Part shown: positions 6,879-14,506 of the stretch, in pieces | Layout: every line of letters begins with the position of its first letter | How positions within the stretch are numbered: position 1 is the first letter of the stretch | NCBI GenBank assembly: GCA_003218525.1 | Contig: QHNU01000180.1 | Location: 1 to 17,102 of the forward strand | Length of the DNA: 17,102 bases | Source of the DNA: Verrucomicrobiota bacterium | Lineage (GTDB): Bacteria > Verrucomicrobiota > Verrucomicrobiia > Chthoniobacterales > UBA10450 | Direction of reading: 5' to 3' | Position numbers and translations under genes: made by a program | The notes under the pieces: model-generated | What the model was told of the DNA's origin: nothing | The model's input: the letters and a program-made list of their open reading frames with translations, nothing else | Databases searched by the model: none

Positions 6879-8826
6879 ATGGCAATTAAAACTCGTCAGT
6901 GGAGCCTCATCTTTTCGATTCAGATTAGCACTCTCTCATTTGTCATCATCTCACAGACGAGAAACTCGCAAACGTCATCCCCTACTCCCCAGCCGATCGC
7001 AGCGCCAAGTCCTTCAGCCCCGCCCGCTGATTATGATCTGCGCTGGGGCGTCAAGATTCCAATGCGGGACAAGGTGGAGCTAAACGCAACGCTCTACCTG
7101 CCCACATCGAAGCAGTCTTCCACGAACTCCGGTCATTTTTACCCTGACGCCGTACATCTCTGACAGCTACCACGCGCGCGCAGCCTATTTTGCATCTCAT
7201 GGTTACGCATTTGCACTCGTTGACGTCCGCGGGCGTGGAAATTCCGGTGGCGAATTTGAACCCTTTGCCAATGAAGCACGCGACGGACATGACGTGGTCG
7301 AATGGTTCGCCACGCAACCCTATTGCGACGGTAAAGTCACGATGTGGGGCGGCTCTTACGCCGGATTCGATCAATGGACAACGGCAAAGGAGTTACCGCC
7401 ACATCTGACAACGATCGTGCCGGTGGCGAGTGCCCATCCCGGTCTCGATTTTCCTTCTACCAACAACGTTGGCATTTCCTACGATGTGCAGTGGTTCACG
7501 CTGACCAGCGGCCACGCCGGTCAAGAACACTTGTTTGCGGATTCAAAATTTTGGCGTGCTAAATTTTTGGACGCTTACCGCCAACACATCCCGTTCAAAG
7601 CGCTCGACAGTTTTATTGGAAATCCATCGGTGAATTTTCAACGGGTTGTTAACCACCCAATGATGGACGCCTACTACGAGGCCATGGTGCCGACCCGGGA
7701 GCAGTTCGCAAAAATAACGCTTCCGATTCTCACCATCACTGGCCAATACGACGGTGACGAACTTGGCGCGCTCACTTTTTATCGCGATCATCTGGCCAAT
7801 GCATCCCCGGAGGTGCGCGCGAAACATTTCCTTCTCGTCGGACCATGGGATCACGCCGGCACGCGGACGCCGACCGATGAGGTTGGCGGCGTCAAACCCG
7901 GCGGTGCGAGCATGCTCGATCTCAACGATCTGCACCGTCAATGGTACGATTGGACGTTGAAAAGCGGCGCCAAGCCGGACTTCCTGAAGGACCGTGTTAG
8001 TTATTATTTAATGGCAGCAGGTAACAGCGGAGCAAATGGCGAATGGCGATACGCGAGCGACCTGGAGAAGTTAACGGCAAACCATCGATTGCTCTTTCTC
8101 GATGGGACAAACACAGGCGCGCATGGAGTCTTTCGCTCCGGCGCCCTGACAGAAAAACCGCCGCCACCAGGCGCGGATGATTACGTCTACGATCCAGTAG
8201 ATCTGCGCCGCGGGGAGCAGGTGGATAGCGAGAGCAGCGAGAAAACGGCCGGGGTCGATCAACATTTCGCTCTGAGTATCGGCAATGACGGACTTGTTTA
8301 TCACAGCGAACCGACAACGGCCGACACCGCCCTGATCGGCTGTCCAAAGCTCACTCTCTGGCTTTCACTGGATGTGCCTGATACCGATCTCAGCGCCGAT
8401 CTTTACGAAATTTTGCCGGACGGCACCAGCATCGCGCTCTGGAGCGATGTGCGACGGCTGCGATATCGCGAATCGCCACGAGAGGAGAAATTGGTTAAGC
8501 CCGGGGAAATTGTGCGATGCGATTTTGCACCGGGGCTATTCGTGGCACGGCGGATCGCCAAGGGAAGCCGGCTGCGGCTTGTCGTGACCTCACCAAACTC
8601 GATCTTCTTCGAGAAAAACTATAATTCCGGTGGAGTCGTCGCGAACGAAACCGCGGCGAACGCGCGAACCGCCCACGTTCGCATCCTTCGCGATGCGCAG
8701 CACGCGAGCGCGCTCGATGTACCGTTTATCCCTTCGCCTTTGGATTCCAAAATCACGGCTGCAATCGCCCAAAGTCCCGCCACCGGCACCGACCTTGGCA
8801 GCGCCGCCACCAAAAGTTCTCATTAA
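6879..8826 (+). CDS. CocE/NonD-family (X-Pro dipeptidyl-peptidase S15-type) hydrolase, frameshifted
   Basis: Predicted secreted alpha/beta hydrolase of the CocE/PepX family (Peptidase S15 plus the beta-sandwich C-terminal domain). The open reading is interrupted: the frame from ATG 6879 runs into a TGA at 7161-7163, and the rest (VIFTLTPYIS onward, through the end) reads in the next frame. Dropping one base near 7110-7128 gives a coherent 648-aa protein. It has an N-terminal hydrophobic signal (residues 8-25), a Pro/Ser/Thr linker, nucleophile Ser about 159 in GGSYAG, acid Asp about 291 in TGQYDGD, and His about 325 in GPWDHAG. The C-terminal domain spans roughly 420-640. Known relatives hydrolyse esters or X-Pro dipeptides; the substrate is unknown. 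Stop is TAA 8824-8826. The break may be a sequencing error or a real pseudogene. Automated callers would probably start at a GTG at 7294. Confidence 0.85.
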
Positions 8827-8880
8827 TTCCCGACAGGAGAGGCAATGGGATGAGCACGCGGGTCAGACAGGCTCGTCCGT

Positions 8881-8894
8881 CACGGGATCCCGTG
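8881..8894. other. 14-bp perfect palindrome in the CocE-STAS gap
   Basis: CACGGGATCCCGTG is a perfect inverted repeat in the 225-nt gap between the CocE-type gene and the STAS gene. It could be an operator or part of a weak termination hairpin (an outer, imperfect AGCACG...CGTGCT pairing lies around 8853-8896), but there is no T-run. I see no convincing promoter or gene in the rest of this gap. Confidence 0.3.
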
Positions 8895-9051
8895 CTGGTA
8901 AAAGGAACAGGCTTTCGAAGCTGAGGGCATTTTGCCCGATTTCTGCGGGCCCTAGATATTATGGGCAGTAACACGCGTAATCGGGTATTTGCGACGAAAA
9001 TTGAAATGTCATTGAAAATATCTACGACGAAGATCTAAAACCGCTGGTCTG

Positions 9052-9468
9052 ATGTTTGGCGGTAAAAGAACGGAGTGCGGTGTCGAAATTCTTGGTCTCT
9101 CCTGCGAAATAGATATTCGCTATGTGCCAATTCTACGCGCGGCGTTCAGGCGAAAAATCGCAGCGCGATGCAAAGCGCTTATTCTCGATCTGACCGAAGT
9201 CTACGATATCGACTCCAGCGCGATCGCCACGCTGGTAGAATATCATCGTGACGCTGGTCGGCAGGGAGGGGTGTTGTGCCTTTGTGGAGTGAATGAAGGG
9301 TTGAAACCCATTTTCGAGGCTGTGCAGCTGGGAAATACTGTGGCAATGTTCGACTCCGTTGCCGATGCAGTTGCAGTCATCAGGCGCGGCGAAATTCAGC
9401 CGTACGGCAACGCCGCATCAACTACCGATCGGGACACTGACATCCCCGCAAGAATGCTGAGCCGATGA
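9052..9468 (+). CDS. STAS-domain protein (anti-sigma factor antagonist-like)
   Basis: A 138-aa protein with one STAS domain over about residues 10-110. The hallmark segment is LILDLTEVYDIDSSAIATLV; Ser55, in the DSSA element, corresponds to the phosphorylated Ser of SpoIIAA-type anti-anti-sigma factors. The later GLKPIFEAVQLG and FDSVADAV parts match the usual alpha helices. A tail of about 25 residues follows the domain and looks unstructured. Family members bind kinase-type anti-sigma factors, or act as the MlaB subunit of a lipid transporter. Neither partner type is encoded nearby (no HATPase anti-sigma, sigma factor or Mla gene), so the role cannot be decided. ATG 9052 is preceded by no clear Shine-Dalgarno. 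It stands alone, 70 nt from the tRNA-Leu gene, which is on the other strand. Confidence 0.8.
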   Translation: MFGGKRTECGVEILGLSCEIDIRYVPILRAAFRRKIAARCKALILDLTEVYDIDSSAIATLVEYHRDAGRQGGVLCLCGVNEGLKPIFEAVQLGNTVAMFDSVADAVAVIRRGEIQPYGNAASTTDRDTDIPARMLSR

Positions 9469-9507
9469 AGAAACCGTCCAACCGGTTCGATCGATTTAAT
9501 CTGCTCC

Positions 9508-9533
9508 AACGTTTCCTCTCGAAAAAAAACGTT
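9508..9533 (-). terminator. Possible tRNA-Leu terminator
   Basis: On the minus strand, eight T residues (complement of 9522-9529) begin 8 nt beyond the encoded CCA of tRNA-Leu. A 7-bp inverted repeat (AACGTTT at 9508-9514 with AAACGTT at 9527-9533) brackets this run. The T-tract is convincing, but the AT-rich stem overlaps it, so this is not a canonical hairpin-then-T arrangement. Confidence 0.35.
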
Positions 9534-9537
9534 CCGA

Positions 9538-9625
9538 TGGTGCCGATGATGGGATTCGAACCCATACCTCGCGTTAGCGAGAACGGATTTTAAGTCCGTT
9601 GCGTCTGCCATTTCGCCACATCGGC
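9538..9625 (-). tRNA. tRNA-Leu (anticodon UAA)
   Basis: Read on the minus strand this is a complete class II tRNA of 88 nt including an encoded 3' CCA. The acceptor stem is GCCGATG paired with CATCGGC, followed by discriminator A and CCA (9538-9540). The D arm reads TGGCGAAATGGCAGACGC. The anticodon stem-loop is ACGGA-CTTAAAA-TCCGT, giving anticodon UAA, which reads UUA/UUG. The long variable arm is a 5-bp stem CTCGC/GCGAG with a 4-nt loop, as expected for leucine, and the T arm is ATGGG-TTCGAAT-CCCAT. All stems pair, so it should be functional. Confidence 0.96.
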
Positions 9626-9635
9626 CGGAGAGCGC

Positions 9636-9663
9636 ATTTTACGTGCTCAGCTGCGCAGACCAA
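9636..9663 (-). promoter_or_regulatory. Candidate sigma-70 promoter for tRNA-Leu
   Basis: On the minus strand, TAAAAT (complement of 9636-9641) lies 10 nt upstream of the tRNA 5' end and resembles a -10 box. TTGGTC (complement of 9658-9663), 16 nt further upstream, is a weak -35 with three of six consensus bases. The position is right for a tRNA promoter; the -35 match is poor. Confidence 0.35.
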
Positions 9664-9760
9664 GGGTTTTCGCCAATTACGTCCGCGCGCCGCTGCGCGA
9701 GCGAAATTCTTATGCGACGGCGATCAGCCGGAGCGACCGCAACTCAACGAAAGGAAATTT

Positions 9761-10345
9761 ATGGGCAAACTCGATGGCAAAAAAGTGGCGATTCTCGTCG
9801 CCGATGGATTTGAACAAGTCGAGATGACAAAGCCGCGGCAGGCATTGGATGATGCCGGCGCAGAAACGAAGATTGTCTCCCTGAAAAGGGGAAAGATTCA
9901 GGGAATGAACCACATGGAAATGGGAGACAAATTCGACGTCGATCTCACTCTGGATGAGGCGCAACCGGAAGAGTTCGATGCGCTGATGATTCCGGGCGGC
10001 TTATACAACCCGGATGCGATGCGTTCCACCGAAGAGGCGCTCGATTTTTCGCGTCATTTCTTCGAGGCAGGAAAACCAGTCGCGGCGATTTGCCACGGAC
10101 CACAAGTCCTGATCAGCGCAAATTTGGTGCGTGGAAGAAAGATGACCTCGTGGCCGGCGATCAAAGTCGATATGCGCAATGCGGGCGCTAATTGGGTCGA
10201 TCAGGAAGTGATTGTCGATAACGGCCTCGTTTCCAGCCGCAAGCCCGACGACATCCCGGCATTCAACAAAAAGATGATTGAGGAATTCGCGGAAGGACGC
10301 CACGCGAGGCAGGCTCAGATGGCAGGTGCTGAGCTCGAAACTTAG
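9761..10345 (+). CDS. DJ-1/PfpI-family protein (YhbO/PfpI-like)
   Basis: A 194-aa member of the DJ-1/PfpI superfamily, PfpI/YhbO branch. Members have been described as intracellular proteases, glyoxalases or stress-protective deglycases. The fold markers are visible: VAILVADGFEQVEM at residues 9-22 with the conserved Glu18, DALMIPGG at 73-80, and the nucleophile elbow AAICHGPQVL with Cys111 and His112. Length fits the family. ATG 9761 is chosen because it has a good ribosome-binding site (AAGGAA at 9751-9756, five nt before), and because starting upstream would run into the tRNA gene. No signal peptide is present, so it is cytoplasmic. It lies head to head with tRNA-Leu across 135 nt and is followed by a 217-nt gap containing a strong dyad. 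Confidence 0.92.
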   Translation: MGKLDGKKVAILVADGFEQVEMTKPRQALDDAGAETKIVSLKRGKIQGMNHMEMGDKFDVDLTLDEAQPEEFDALMIPGGLYNPDAMRSTEEALDFSRHFFEAGKPVAAICHGPQVLISANLVRGRKMTSWPAIKVDMRNAGANWVDQEVIVDNGLVSSRKPDDIPAFNKKMIEEFAEGRHARQAQMAGAELET

Positions 10346-10372
10346 CTTCTCCCGCCATCGTCCCAAGCAATG

Positions 10373-10439
10373 CGAGGGACCTCCCAGGCGCTCATGCTCA
10401 GGTGAAGCGTCAAGATACCTGGGTTTGCGAGGTCCCTCG
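10373..10439. repeat. Imperfect dyad / REP-like hairpin in the pfpI-pgsA gap
   Basis: A perfect 11-bp inverted repeat (CGAGGGACCTC at 10373-10383, GAGGTCCCTCG at 10429-10439) encloses a second 5-bp pair (CCAGG 10384-10388 with CCTGG 10418-10422), with a 6-nt bulge at 10423-10428. The apical 29 nt can form a small further stem (CGCT/AGCG). No T-run follows, so it is not an obvious intrinsic terminator. A weaker second pairing (GAG...CTC with CCACA/TGTGG) lies downstream around 10444-10505. It could be a REP/MITE-like element, a transcript-stabilising hairpin or a leader RNA of pgsA; only one copy is in this window. Confidence 0.5.
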
Positions 10440-10562
10440 ATCTGAGCGGGCCACAAGACCAGTCCATCCGAGGACGGGAACGGACCAGCATCGTCTGTGT
10501 GGCTCGGAATGGCCTTGCAACTGCCCAGGCAGCCTCTCACCTTTTGTCGTCAGTCCGCGTTC

Positions 10563-11162
10563 ATGACGACCGCCAATAAAATCACCCTGGTTCGGATTCT
10601 CATGATTCCGGCTTTTGTGACGATGGCGATTTATTATGGCCAAAGCATTGAGCGCGGAGCTCCCCTCGAATGGCAGCGCTTGGTTGCGATTCTGATTTTC
10701 CTGGTCGCGTCTATCAGTGATGGTCTCGATGGTTATGTCGCCCGCCGCTATAATCAACGCAGTTCTCTAGGGGTTATCCTCGACCCTATTGCCGATAAGG
10801 GTTTGCTCCTCAGCGGCATCATTACCCTAAGCATCAGCAACTGGAGCAAAGTCGATCCGGAGTATGGTCGTTTTCCGGCCTGGTTTCCGGTCCTCGTGAT
10901 TTCACGTGATGCCGTTATCCTCGTCGGAACGGCCGTTCTCTATTTCTTAGTCGGTCATGTGACGGTGAAGCCAAACTGGACCGGCAAAGTGGCAACCGTC
11001 CTGCAAATGATCGCGATCGCATGGGTGATGTTGCAGCTGCAATGGTTGCCTCTGATCTGGGTTGTCGCCGCCGCGGGTTTATTCACCCTGATCTCCGGCA
11101 TTGTTTATGTACTCGAAGGCGTGCGCCAGCTTCAGGCCGAAGGCCACGCCAACGCCCGCTGA
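10563..11162 (+). CDS. pgsA: CDP-diacylglycerol-glycerol-3-phosphate 3-phosphatidyltransferase
   Basis: Inner-membrane enzyme that joins glycerol 3-phosphate to CDP-diacylglycerol, releasing CMP, the committed step to phosphatidylglycerol and cardiolipin. The protein is 199 aa, typical for PgsA. The CDP-alcohol phosphotransferase signature is complete: Asp53, Asp56-Gly57, Ala60-Arg61, Gly70, Asp74, Asp78 (D-x2-DG-x2-AR-x8-G-x3-D-x3-D). Hydrophobic segments occur near residues 8-25, 40-52, 70-92, 106-130, 140-160 and 162-182, fitting a polytopic membrane protein. ATG 10563 is preferred because the protein then begins MTTANKITLVRI, as PgsA proteins usually do; an in-frame GTG at 10497 would add 22 non-conserved residues. 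Der starts 15 nt after its stop, so the two are probably co-transcribed. Other CDP-alcohol transferases (e.g. PssA) are less likely given length and N-terminus. Confidence 0.9.
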   Translation: MTTANKITLVRILMIPAFVTMAIYYGQSIERGAPLEWQRLVAILIFLVASISDGLDGYVARRYNQRSSLGVILDPIADKGLLLSGIITLSISNWSKVDPEYGRFPAWFPVLVISRDAVILVGTAVLYFLVGHVTVKPNWTGKVATVLQMIAIAWVMLQLQWLPLIWVVAAAGLFTLISGIVYVLEGVRQLQAEGHANAR

Positions 11163-11177
11163 TTCGCCGGCGCGCGG

Positions 11178-12536
11178 ATGAACACCGGCCCCAACGTCGC
11201 GATTATTGGCCGACCGAATGTTGGAAAATCGGCGCTCTTTAATCGGATCGCGCGACGCCGAATTGCGATTGTCCACGGCGAACCCGGTATCACCCGGGAC
11301 CGCATCTCGACGGAAGCCGAAGCCGGCGGCAAGAAATTCACGCTTTGGGATACGGGTGGAATTATCGGTGGCGGTGAGACGGAATTGACTGATCAAGTGC
11401 GTGCATCGGCCGAACGCGCGATGAAGGACAGCGATTTAGTTCTCTTTGTCGTCGATGCCCAGGAGGGTTTGAACCCAATTGATAGTGATCTGGCCCGGTT
11501 CGTTCGCCGCCAACGCAAACCGGTCTTGCTCGTTGTTAATAAGGTGGATCATTCTACGCACGAGCCATACTCGGACGAGTTCGCCCAGCTTGGGTTTGAC
11601 AAGGCGTTCTCGATCAGTGCCGCGCACGGCACCAATATCAGGGAGTTACTTTCAGAGATCGGACGTTTACTGCCCAATGGGTCGGAGACGGCTGAATACA
11701 GAATCGCCGATGCTTTCAAAGTCGCGATTGTTGGCCGTCCCAATGCGGGCAAACCTTCGTTGATCAACGCGCTGGTAGGAAATCGACGAAGCATCGTGAG
11801 CGAATTACCGGGAACGACGCGCGACTCCGTCGATATTCAATATGAACGCGAAGGCCGGCATTATGTTTTCATCGACACTGCCGGCATTCGCGCACGCAGC
11901 AAACACTCTAGTTCCGTCGAGGTTTTCTCGGTGATGCGCGCCGAAAAAACAATCGACCGGGCAGATATCTGCGTTCTCATCGTCGATACCGCTGAGGGAG
12001 TAAAACGGCAGGATCGGCGGATCGCGGGATTGATTCAAAAAGCCCGGAAGCCTTGCATTATTCTGCTCAATAAATGGGATTTGGTGCGCCCGTCGCGGAA
12101 CCAGCGTGGCGCCATGGAGGAGCTGATCGGGTCCGCGCGCGCAGAGCTTTTTTTTATCGACTATGCGCCCGTGCTCGTCACAAGCGCTCTTACCGGAGAG
12201 TATGCCGATCGGATTTTCAAAATGATCGAACGCGTCCGCCGAGGTGCGCAGGCGCACATTGGCACCGGAAAATTGAACCGTTTACTGCACGCCGCCATCG
12301 CCTCGAACCCACCTGCGATGCGAGGCGGTAAACGGTTGAAATTATTTTACGCAACGCAAGCGCCCGATGAGGGACAACGCCCGATACCGCCACCGGAGTT
12401 CGTCTTATTCGTCAACGCTCCGGGCTTAGTCGGCGATCCTTTTGCGCGTTTTCTCGAATCCAAAATCCGGGAGGCGGAACCTTATATTGGCTTGCCCGTC
12501 CTGCTAAAATTTCGCGCTCGCACCGAAGGCCAGTGA
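11178..12536 (+). CDS. der: Ribosome biogenesis GTPase Der (EngA)
   Basis: Tandem-domain GTPase needed for 50S subunit maturation, 452 aa, normal length. G domain 1 has G1 GRPNVGKS at residues 11-18, GITRD, DTGG at 58-61 and NKVD at 121-124. G domain 2 has G1 GRPNAGKP at 186-193, PGTTRD, DTAG and NKWD. The C-terminal KH-like domain spans about 355-452 (YATQAPDEGQ, then VLFVNAPG and ESKIREAEPYIG). In the second P-loop the normally invariant Ser/Thr that contacts Mg2+ is Pro193 (codon CCT at 11754-11756), one base from TCT Ser. All other G motifs are intact, so this is either a sequencing error or a damaging or lineage-specific change. ATG 11178 lies 15 nt after pgsA with no strong Shine-Dalgarno. 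Confidence 0.96.
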   Translation: MNTGPNVAIIGRPNVGKSALFNRIARRRIAIVHGEPGITRDRISTEAEAGGKKFTLWDTGGIIGGGETELTDQVRASAERAMKDSDLVLFVVDAQEGLNPIDSDLARFVRRQRKPVLLVVNKVDHSTHEPYSDEFAQLGFDKAFSISAAHGTNIRELLSEIGRLLPNGSETAEYRIADAFKVAIVGRPNAGKPSLINALVGNRRSIVSELPGTTRDSVDIQYEREGRHYVFIDTAGIRARSKHSSSVEVFSVMRAEKTIDRADICVLIVDTAEGVKRQDRRIAGLIQKARKPCIILLNKWDLVRPSRNQRGAMEELIGSARAELFFIDYAPVLVTSALTGEYADRIFKMIERVRRGAQAHIGTGKLNRLLHAAIASNPPAMRGGKRLKLFYATQAPDEGQRPIPPPEFVLFVNAPGLVGDPFARFLESKIREAEPYIGLPVLLKFRARTEGQ

Positions 12537-12612
12537 GCGGCCCCCCTTTCCCCGGATTCCAGGAGCAGTTTGATCGAACATTCGGCGGGCACATTCTGTC
12601 TCACAAGCACGA

Positions 12613-13599
12613 ATGAAATCCACCCAGGAAATTTCTGAGGAGGTCAAGGAACTCGGCCGCTGGATCGTACCTTTACGAGAGCAGGTCGCGCACGTGGTCG
12701 TGGGCCAGCGTTATCTGGTTGATCGGCTCATGCTCGGTCTTCTCGCAAATGGTCATGTTCTGCTCGAAGGCGTTCCTGGTCTGGCAAAAACGCTTACCGT
12801 TAAAACGATTGCGGCATGTATCCGGACAGGATTTCAGCGCCTGCAATTCACGCCCGACCTTTTACCGGCCGATTTGATCGGCACCCTCATTTACAATCCA
12901 CGTGATGGGGAATTCACGACGAAATTCGGCCCGATTTTTTCGAATCTGATCCTGGCGGATGAAATCAACCGAGCACCGGCCAAGGTCCAAAGCGCCCTGC
13001 TCGAAGCAATGCAGGAACGCCAGGTTACAATCGGCGAAAAAACATATCCACTGCCCGATCCCTTTCTGGTTCTGGCCACGCAAAATCCGTTGGAACAAGA
13101 GGGCACTTATCAGCTTCCGGAAGCGCAACTCGACCGCTTCATGTTTAAATTGAGCGTCGGTTATCCGCAGAAAACCGAGGAACGCCGGATCCTGGATTTG
13201 ATGGCGACTTCCTCACCTGATCTCACGGTTTCTGGCGTGGTTGATCCTCAGCAAATCATCGCCGCGCGCGAACTCGTGAACAACATCTACATCGACGATC
13301 GGGTGAAGGATTACATCGTCGATATTGTTTGGGCGACGCGAGAGCCGGCCAAGTACAATTTGAAACTGGAAGGCCTCGTTCGCTACGGGGCCTCGCCTCG
13401 CGCCACGATCTATCTCGCGCTCGGTGCCCGCGCCCACGCCTTTCTTAATGGGCGCGGTTATGTCACGCCCCAGGACATCAAGAGCATTGGCCCGGATGTC
13501 TTGCGACATCGAATCATTGTCAGCTACGAAGCGGAAGCGGAATCGATCACGAGCGAGACGATCGTCGAACGCGTTTTTGCTGGATTACCAGTTCCGTAA
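12613..13599 (+). CDS. MoxR-family AAA+ ATPase
   Basis: Cytoplasmic AAA+ ATPase of the MoxR family, 328 aa, thought to act as a chaperone on the von Willebrand A proteins encoded next to it. Walker A is GVPGLAKT at residues 53-60 (Ala precedes the Lys, as usual in MoxR). Walker B is LILADE at 112-117, followed by INRAPAKVQSALLEAM. Sensor 1 is ATQNP at 155-159, and the LDRF arginine-finger segment is at 173-176. The C-terminal lid domain with RYGASPRA near 258-265 is also present. ATG 12613 gives the usual short N-terminal helix. It opens the moxR-DUF58-DUF4381-batA-batB cluster; the DUF58 gene begins 7 nt after its stop. The 76-nt gap from der shows no clear terminator or promoter, so read-through from pgsA-der is possible. 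Confidence 0.95.
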   Translation: MKSTQEISEEVKELGRWIVPLREQVAHVVVGQRYLVDRLMLGLLANGHVLLEGVPGLAKTLTVKTIAACIRTGFQRLQFTPDLLPADLIGTLIYNPRDGEFTTKFGPIFSNLILADEINRAPAKVQSALLEAMQERQVTIGEKTYPLPDPFLVLATQNPLEQEGTYQLPEAQLDRFMFKLSVGYPQKTEERRILDLMATSSPDLTVSGVVDPQQIIAARELVNNIYIDDRVKDYIVDIVWATREPAKYNLKLEGLVRYGASPRATIYLALGARAHAFLNGRGYVTPQDIKSIGPDVLRHRIIVSYEAEAESITSETIVERVFAGLPVP

Positions 13600-13606
13600 G
13601 CGGGCG

Positions 13607-14506
13607 ATGGCGACCAAGGAAGAGCGCGCGGAAGAAATTCTGCGAAAGATCCGTGGCCTGGAGATCAAGACCCGCGCCTTGGTCGATACCGCATTCGCCG
13701 GCGATTATCACAGCGTTTTCAAGGGAAGGGGAATGAATTTTGAGGATGTACGCGAATATCAGCCGGGTGACGAGATTCGCGCCATCGACTGGAACGTGAC
13801 GGCGCGGCTCGGTAGCCCCTTCGTTAAGAAGTTCACCGAGGAACGCGAGTTGACCGTGATGTTGATCGTGGACGTGAGCGCATCCGGGAATTTCGGCAGC
13901 GCCGCACAATCCAAGCGTGAACTCGCCGCCGAAGTCGCCTGTCTGCTGGCATTCAGCGCGATCCGGAACAACGACAAGGTGGGGCTTCTCCTTTTTAGCG
14001 ATCGACTCGAGCTTTTTATTCCGCCGAAGAAAGGTCGATCGCATACGCTGCGCATCATCCGCGAGATTTTATTTTTCGAGCCGGCCGGGCGCGGCACGAA
14101 CGCGGCCGCCGCCCTTGATCACTTTAATCGGATCATCACGCGGCGAGCTGTTGTTTTCCTGATTTCCGATTTTCAGGCCGGCGATTTTTCACGCGAGCTC
14201 GCGGTTACAGCGAAGCGACACGATTTGATCGCGCTCAGGATTCGAGATGAACGTGAACGCGTTTTGCCAAATATTGGCATTATCACTCTGGAAGATGCTG
14301 AGACCGGCGAACAAATCGAAATCAATACCGCCGACCGCGACGTCCGCTCCCGTTTTGCCTCGGTGGCGGAGACACAACAAGCGGAACTGGCACGCGTGCT
14401 ACGGCGAAACAAAATCGATCGGATCGATCTCCGGACTGGTGATGATTATTTGCCGGCGCTTCGCTCCTTTTTTAAGAACCGGGAGCGGCGAATGATGATT
14501 CGATGA
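13607..14506 (+). CDS. DUF58-domain protein (VWA-like), Bat cluster
   Basis: A 299-aa DUF58 protein, regularly found directly after MoxR. The family hallmark GRGMNFEDVREYQPGD lies at residues 40-55, followed by IRAIDWNVTARLGSPFVKKF. The von Willebrand A-type fold begins with LIVDVSASGNFG; Asp89, Ser91 and Ser93 make a D-x-S-x-S metal-ion adhesion motif. There is no signal peptide or membrane helix, so this is a cytoplasmic or peripheral member, probably a MoxR client. ATG 13607 is chosen over longer in-frame starts inside moxR because homologues begin close to here and the gap is then 7 nt. Its stop overlaps the next gene by 4 nt (ATGA), implying translational coupling. The exact biochemical role of DUF58 proteins is not established. 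Confidence 0.92.
   Translation: MATKEERAEEILRKIRGLEIKTRALVDTAFAGDYHSVFKGRGMNFEDVREYQPGDEIRAIDWNVTARLGSPFVKKFTEERELTVMLIVDVSASGNFGSAAQSKRELAAEVACLLAFSAIRNNDKVGLLLFSDRLELFIPPKKGRSHTLRIIREILFFEPAGRGTNAAAALDHFNRIITRRAVVFLISDFQAGDFSRELAVTAKRHDLIALRIRDERERVLPNIGIITLEDAETGEQIEINTADRDVRSRFASVAETQQAELARVLRRNKIDRIDLRTGDDYLPALRSFFKNRERRMMIR

Noticed and set aside
7110..7130. Programmed ribosomal frameshift in the CocE-type gene
   Set aside because: No slippery heptamer, no rare-codon/stop arrangement like prfB, and the family is not known for recoding; an indel is simpler.
8630..8974. Small open frames on both strands around the 3' end of the CocE-type gene
   Set aside because: Mostly shadows of the hydrolase coding sequence; the tails into the gap have no start signal, family resemblance or sensible composition.
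9599..9760. Upstream in-frame extension of the PfpI-like gene
   Set aside because: It would begin inside tRNA-Leu and adds 54 residues not seen in the family; ATG 9761 has a good Shine-Dalgarno.
10497..10562. GTG 10497 as the pgsA start
   Set aside because: The extra 22 residues look unlike PgsA N-termini and overlap the structured intergenic region.
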